A stretch of 7,013 nucleotides of DNA from Bacteroidota bacterium. Lineage in GTDB: Bacteria; Bacteroidota; Ignavibacteria; Ignavibacteriales; Ignavibacteriaceae. Position 1 is the first letter of the stretch, and each line of letters begins with the position of its first letter. This document shows, piece by piece, positions 5,563 through 7,013 of this stretch. The position numbers and the translations under genes are program-made. The stretch covers positions 1 through 7,013 of the forward strand of contig JAEXTA010000108.1 in NCBI GenBank assembly GCA_023453665.1, given 5' to 3'. The notes under the pieces were generated by a model. The model saw only the letters and a program-made list of their open reading frames with translations. It ran no database searches and had not been told where the DNA came from.

Positions 5563-6825
5563 ATGGATCTCACTGCTTCGTTAAACAGATTATATTCACT
5601 TCACACATTCGGTATTAAACTCGGGTTAGATAATATTATCCGTTTCCTGGAATACATCGGCAATCCGCAAAAAAAACTTAAAGCATTTCATATAGCAGGT
5701 TCAAACGGAAAAGGAAGCACTTCGTCTTTCATTTCAAGTATATTACAGGAGTATGGTTATAATACAGGTTTATATACTTCACCGCATTTTGTAAAATTCA
5801 ATGAGCGGATAAAAATTAATAACAGTGAAATTCCCTATGAGTATGTTGCAGCATTTGTTCGAAAATATGATCGACAGATAACTGAGTTTGGACTTACTTT
5901 TTTTGAAGTTACAACCGCCATGGCATTCAATTATTTTGCAGACGAAAAAGTTGATTATGCTGTAATTGAAACAGGCTTAGGCGGAAGACTTGACGCAACA
6001 AATGTATTAAACCCATCGGCGTGTATAATAACTTCTATTAGTCTTGAACATACAAATGTACTTGGGACTACACTGACGCAAATTGCCAAAGAAAAAGGCG
6101 GTATAATAAAACAGCGTTCAAAAGTATTTGCCGGCAAACTGCCCGATGAAGCATCTAAAGTAATTAAAGAAATTTGCGATAATACAAACAGTGAGTTTTT
6201 TTCAATTGAAGATTATACGAATGTTAAAGGAAGTTCTTTAGAATTATATACCGAAGAACTTGAACTTGATGACTGGACAATGCCGCTAAAAGGCGTTTAT
6301 CAAAAATATAATGCCGCACTTGCAGCTCTTGCTGTTTCAAAAGTTTTAAATTCAGATGAACTTGGTATTGTGGAGAAGGGGATTAAAAATGTCCTGATAA
6401 ATACCGGGCTTCAGGGAAGATATGAATTGTATCATCAAAACCCGGATATAATTTTTGATTCAGCCCATAACCCGGAAAGTATCAAAAACTTCTTGACAGA
6501 GTATAGTCTAAATTCAGCCAGGTATAAGAAAAAGTCATTGATATTTGGTGTTCTTCAGGATAAAGCAGTGAAAGAAATGCTGATCGAATTGAAATCACAC
6601 TTTGATGAAATTTTAATCACAAATGTAAACAACGAAAGAGCCTGTTCTTTAGAAACTCTTTCGGGCATTTGTACTGAGCTTAAAATTAATTTTCAAACCT
6701 TAGCAGATCCGGTTGAATATTTAAGGAATTTCATAAATCATAAAGAGAATAATTGCCTGGTTGTACTTGGAAGTATGTACCTGCTTGGCGAAATAAAATC
6801 ACAATTGTTAAATATTACTTCTTGA
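5563..6825 (+). CDS. folC: Dihydrofolate synthase / folylpolyglutamate synthase
   Basis: Mur-ligase-family enzyme that joins glutamate to dihydropteroate and then extends the glutamate tail of folates, using ATP, in the cytoplasm. The 420 residues are full length. The P-loop is AGSNGKGST (45-53). Next come LYTSPHFVKFNERI (70-83), the Mg/ATP segment IETGLGGRLDATNV (135-148), ITSISLEHTNVLG (156-168) and EKGGIIK (177-183), whose Lys183 is the expected carbamylated residue. The C-terminal domain has GRYE (285-288), DSAHNP (299-304), FGVLQDK (328-334) and VLGSMYLLGE (401-410). Small departures from the usual text are Glu-His at 162-163 instead of Asp-His and Ser300 where Gly or Val is common; neither should abolish activity. 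Dual DHFS/FPGS activity is assumed as in most bacteria with one folC; sequence alone does not prove it. It lies 4 bases after pyrD without a clear Shine-Dalgarno site, so coupled translation is likely. Folate made here supports thymidylate and purine synthesis, consistent with the pyrimidine neighbours. Confidence 0.95.
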   Translation: MDLTASLNRLYSLHTFGIKLGLDNIIRFLEYIGNPQKKLKAFHIAGSNGKGSTSSFISSILQEYGYNTGLYTSPHFVKFNERIKINNSEIPYEYVAAFVRKYDRQITEFGLTFFEVTTAMAFNYFADEKVDYAVIETGLGGRLDATNVLNPSACIITSISLEHTNVLGTTLTQIAKEKGGIIKQRSKVFAGKLPDEASKVIKEICDNTNSEFFSIEDYTNVKGSSLELYTEELELDDWTMPLKGVYQKYNAALAALAVSKVLNSDELGIVEKGIKNVLINTGLQGRYELYHQNPDIIFDSAHNPESIKNFLTEYSLNSARYKKKSLIFGVLQDKAVKEMLIELKSHFDEILITNVNNERACSLETLSGICTELKINFQTLADPVEYLRNFINHKENNCLVVLGSMYLLGEIKSQLLNITS

Positions 6826-6989
6826 CATTATTTTTATTAAACATTATGTTTCTGCCAAGCCTCTTGTTCCTTTCATATAAAAAATTGTTATTCGAAAAAA
6901 CAAAACCTCAAAATCATATCAGGACTAAAAATCTTTGATAAATAAATTCACATTTATTAAAACACAAATTAAATAGTTAGGGTTTCAGT
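6826..6989. other. Intergenic gap after folC
   Basis: A+T-rich, 164 bases. It contains the perfect odd palindrome AAACATTATGTTT (6839-6851), an AATAAA/TTTATT inverted pair (6941-6946 and 6953-6958, six-base loop) and a TTGATA (6935-6940) that resembles a -35 element but has no good -10 at proper distance. I see no G+C-rich stem followed by a T run, hence no clear intrinsic terminator for the pyr-folC unit. A promoter for the gene at 6990 may lie here. Confidence 0.45.
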
Positions 6990-7013
6990 ATGCCGATGGA
7001 TATATCCGATCTC
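6990..7013 (+). CDS. Start of a further gene, truncated by the window edge
   Basis: ATG at 6990 opens MPMDISDL and remains open to the last base. An in-frame TAG (6978-6980) lies just upstream and AGGG (6979-6982) is 7 bases before the ATG, a good Shine-Dalgarno placement. Eight residues are too few to identify a family. The start MDISDL is reminiscent of the N-terminal helix of transcription termination factor Rho in related bacteria, but this is only a guess. The ATG two codons later (6996) is an alternative start. Confidence 0.55.

Noticed and set aside
6753..6938. 61-codon frame with a hydrophobic stretch, overlapping the folC 3' end
   Set aside because: It starts inside folC without a ribosome binding site. 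Its hydrophobic part comes from T-rich intergenic DNA, and its composition looks like a shadow frame.

Overview
The window reads like ordinary chromosome from an A+T-rich bacterium. Every gene is on the + strand and intergenic space is small. Protein sequence style, frequent weak or absent Shine-Dalgarno sites, and the pairing of an NAD-type dihydroorotate dehydrogenase with a short GDP-mannose pyrophosphorylase suggest the Bacteroidota/Chlorobi/Ignavibacteria neighbourhood. That placement is inference; no rRNA or other marker is present.

Block 1 (1-3648) looks like one operon. It holds the 3'-terminal nine-tenths of an alanine racemase gene (alr), an unrecognised helical protein of 295 residues, a mannose-1-phosphate guanylyltransferase (manC type) and a 214-residue RpiB/LacAB-family protein. 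The first three genes overlap by single bases (TAGTG and TGATG), so their translation is probably coupled. Two of the products serve the cell surface: D-alanine for peptidoglycan and GDP-mannose for glycans. The RpiB-like protein is the most unusual item. It carries an N-terminal segment resembling the start of EutQ/EutT, and its catalytic-cysteine loop is replaced by a LacA-like Asp-Ala version.

A 234-base gap (3649-3882) follows, the largest gene-free stretch. It contains a 12-base direct repeat, a possible promoter and a small hairpin, all weakly supported.

Block 2 (3883-6825) is pyrK-pyrD-folC. The two subunits of a class 1B (NAD-linked) dihydroorotate dehydrogenase overlap by ATGA, and folate synthase/folylpolyglutamate synthase follows after 4 bases. 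Together they supply orotate for pyrimidines and folate cofactors for thymidylate and purines. After a 164-base gap, a new reading frame begins at 6990 and runs off the window after eight codons.

I found no mobile element, CRISPR array, tRNA, rRNA or clear intrinsic terminator. Most of the window is housekeeping. The candidates for something new are the RpiB-like fusion and the unknown protein coupled between alr and manC.
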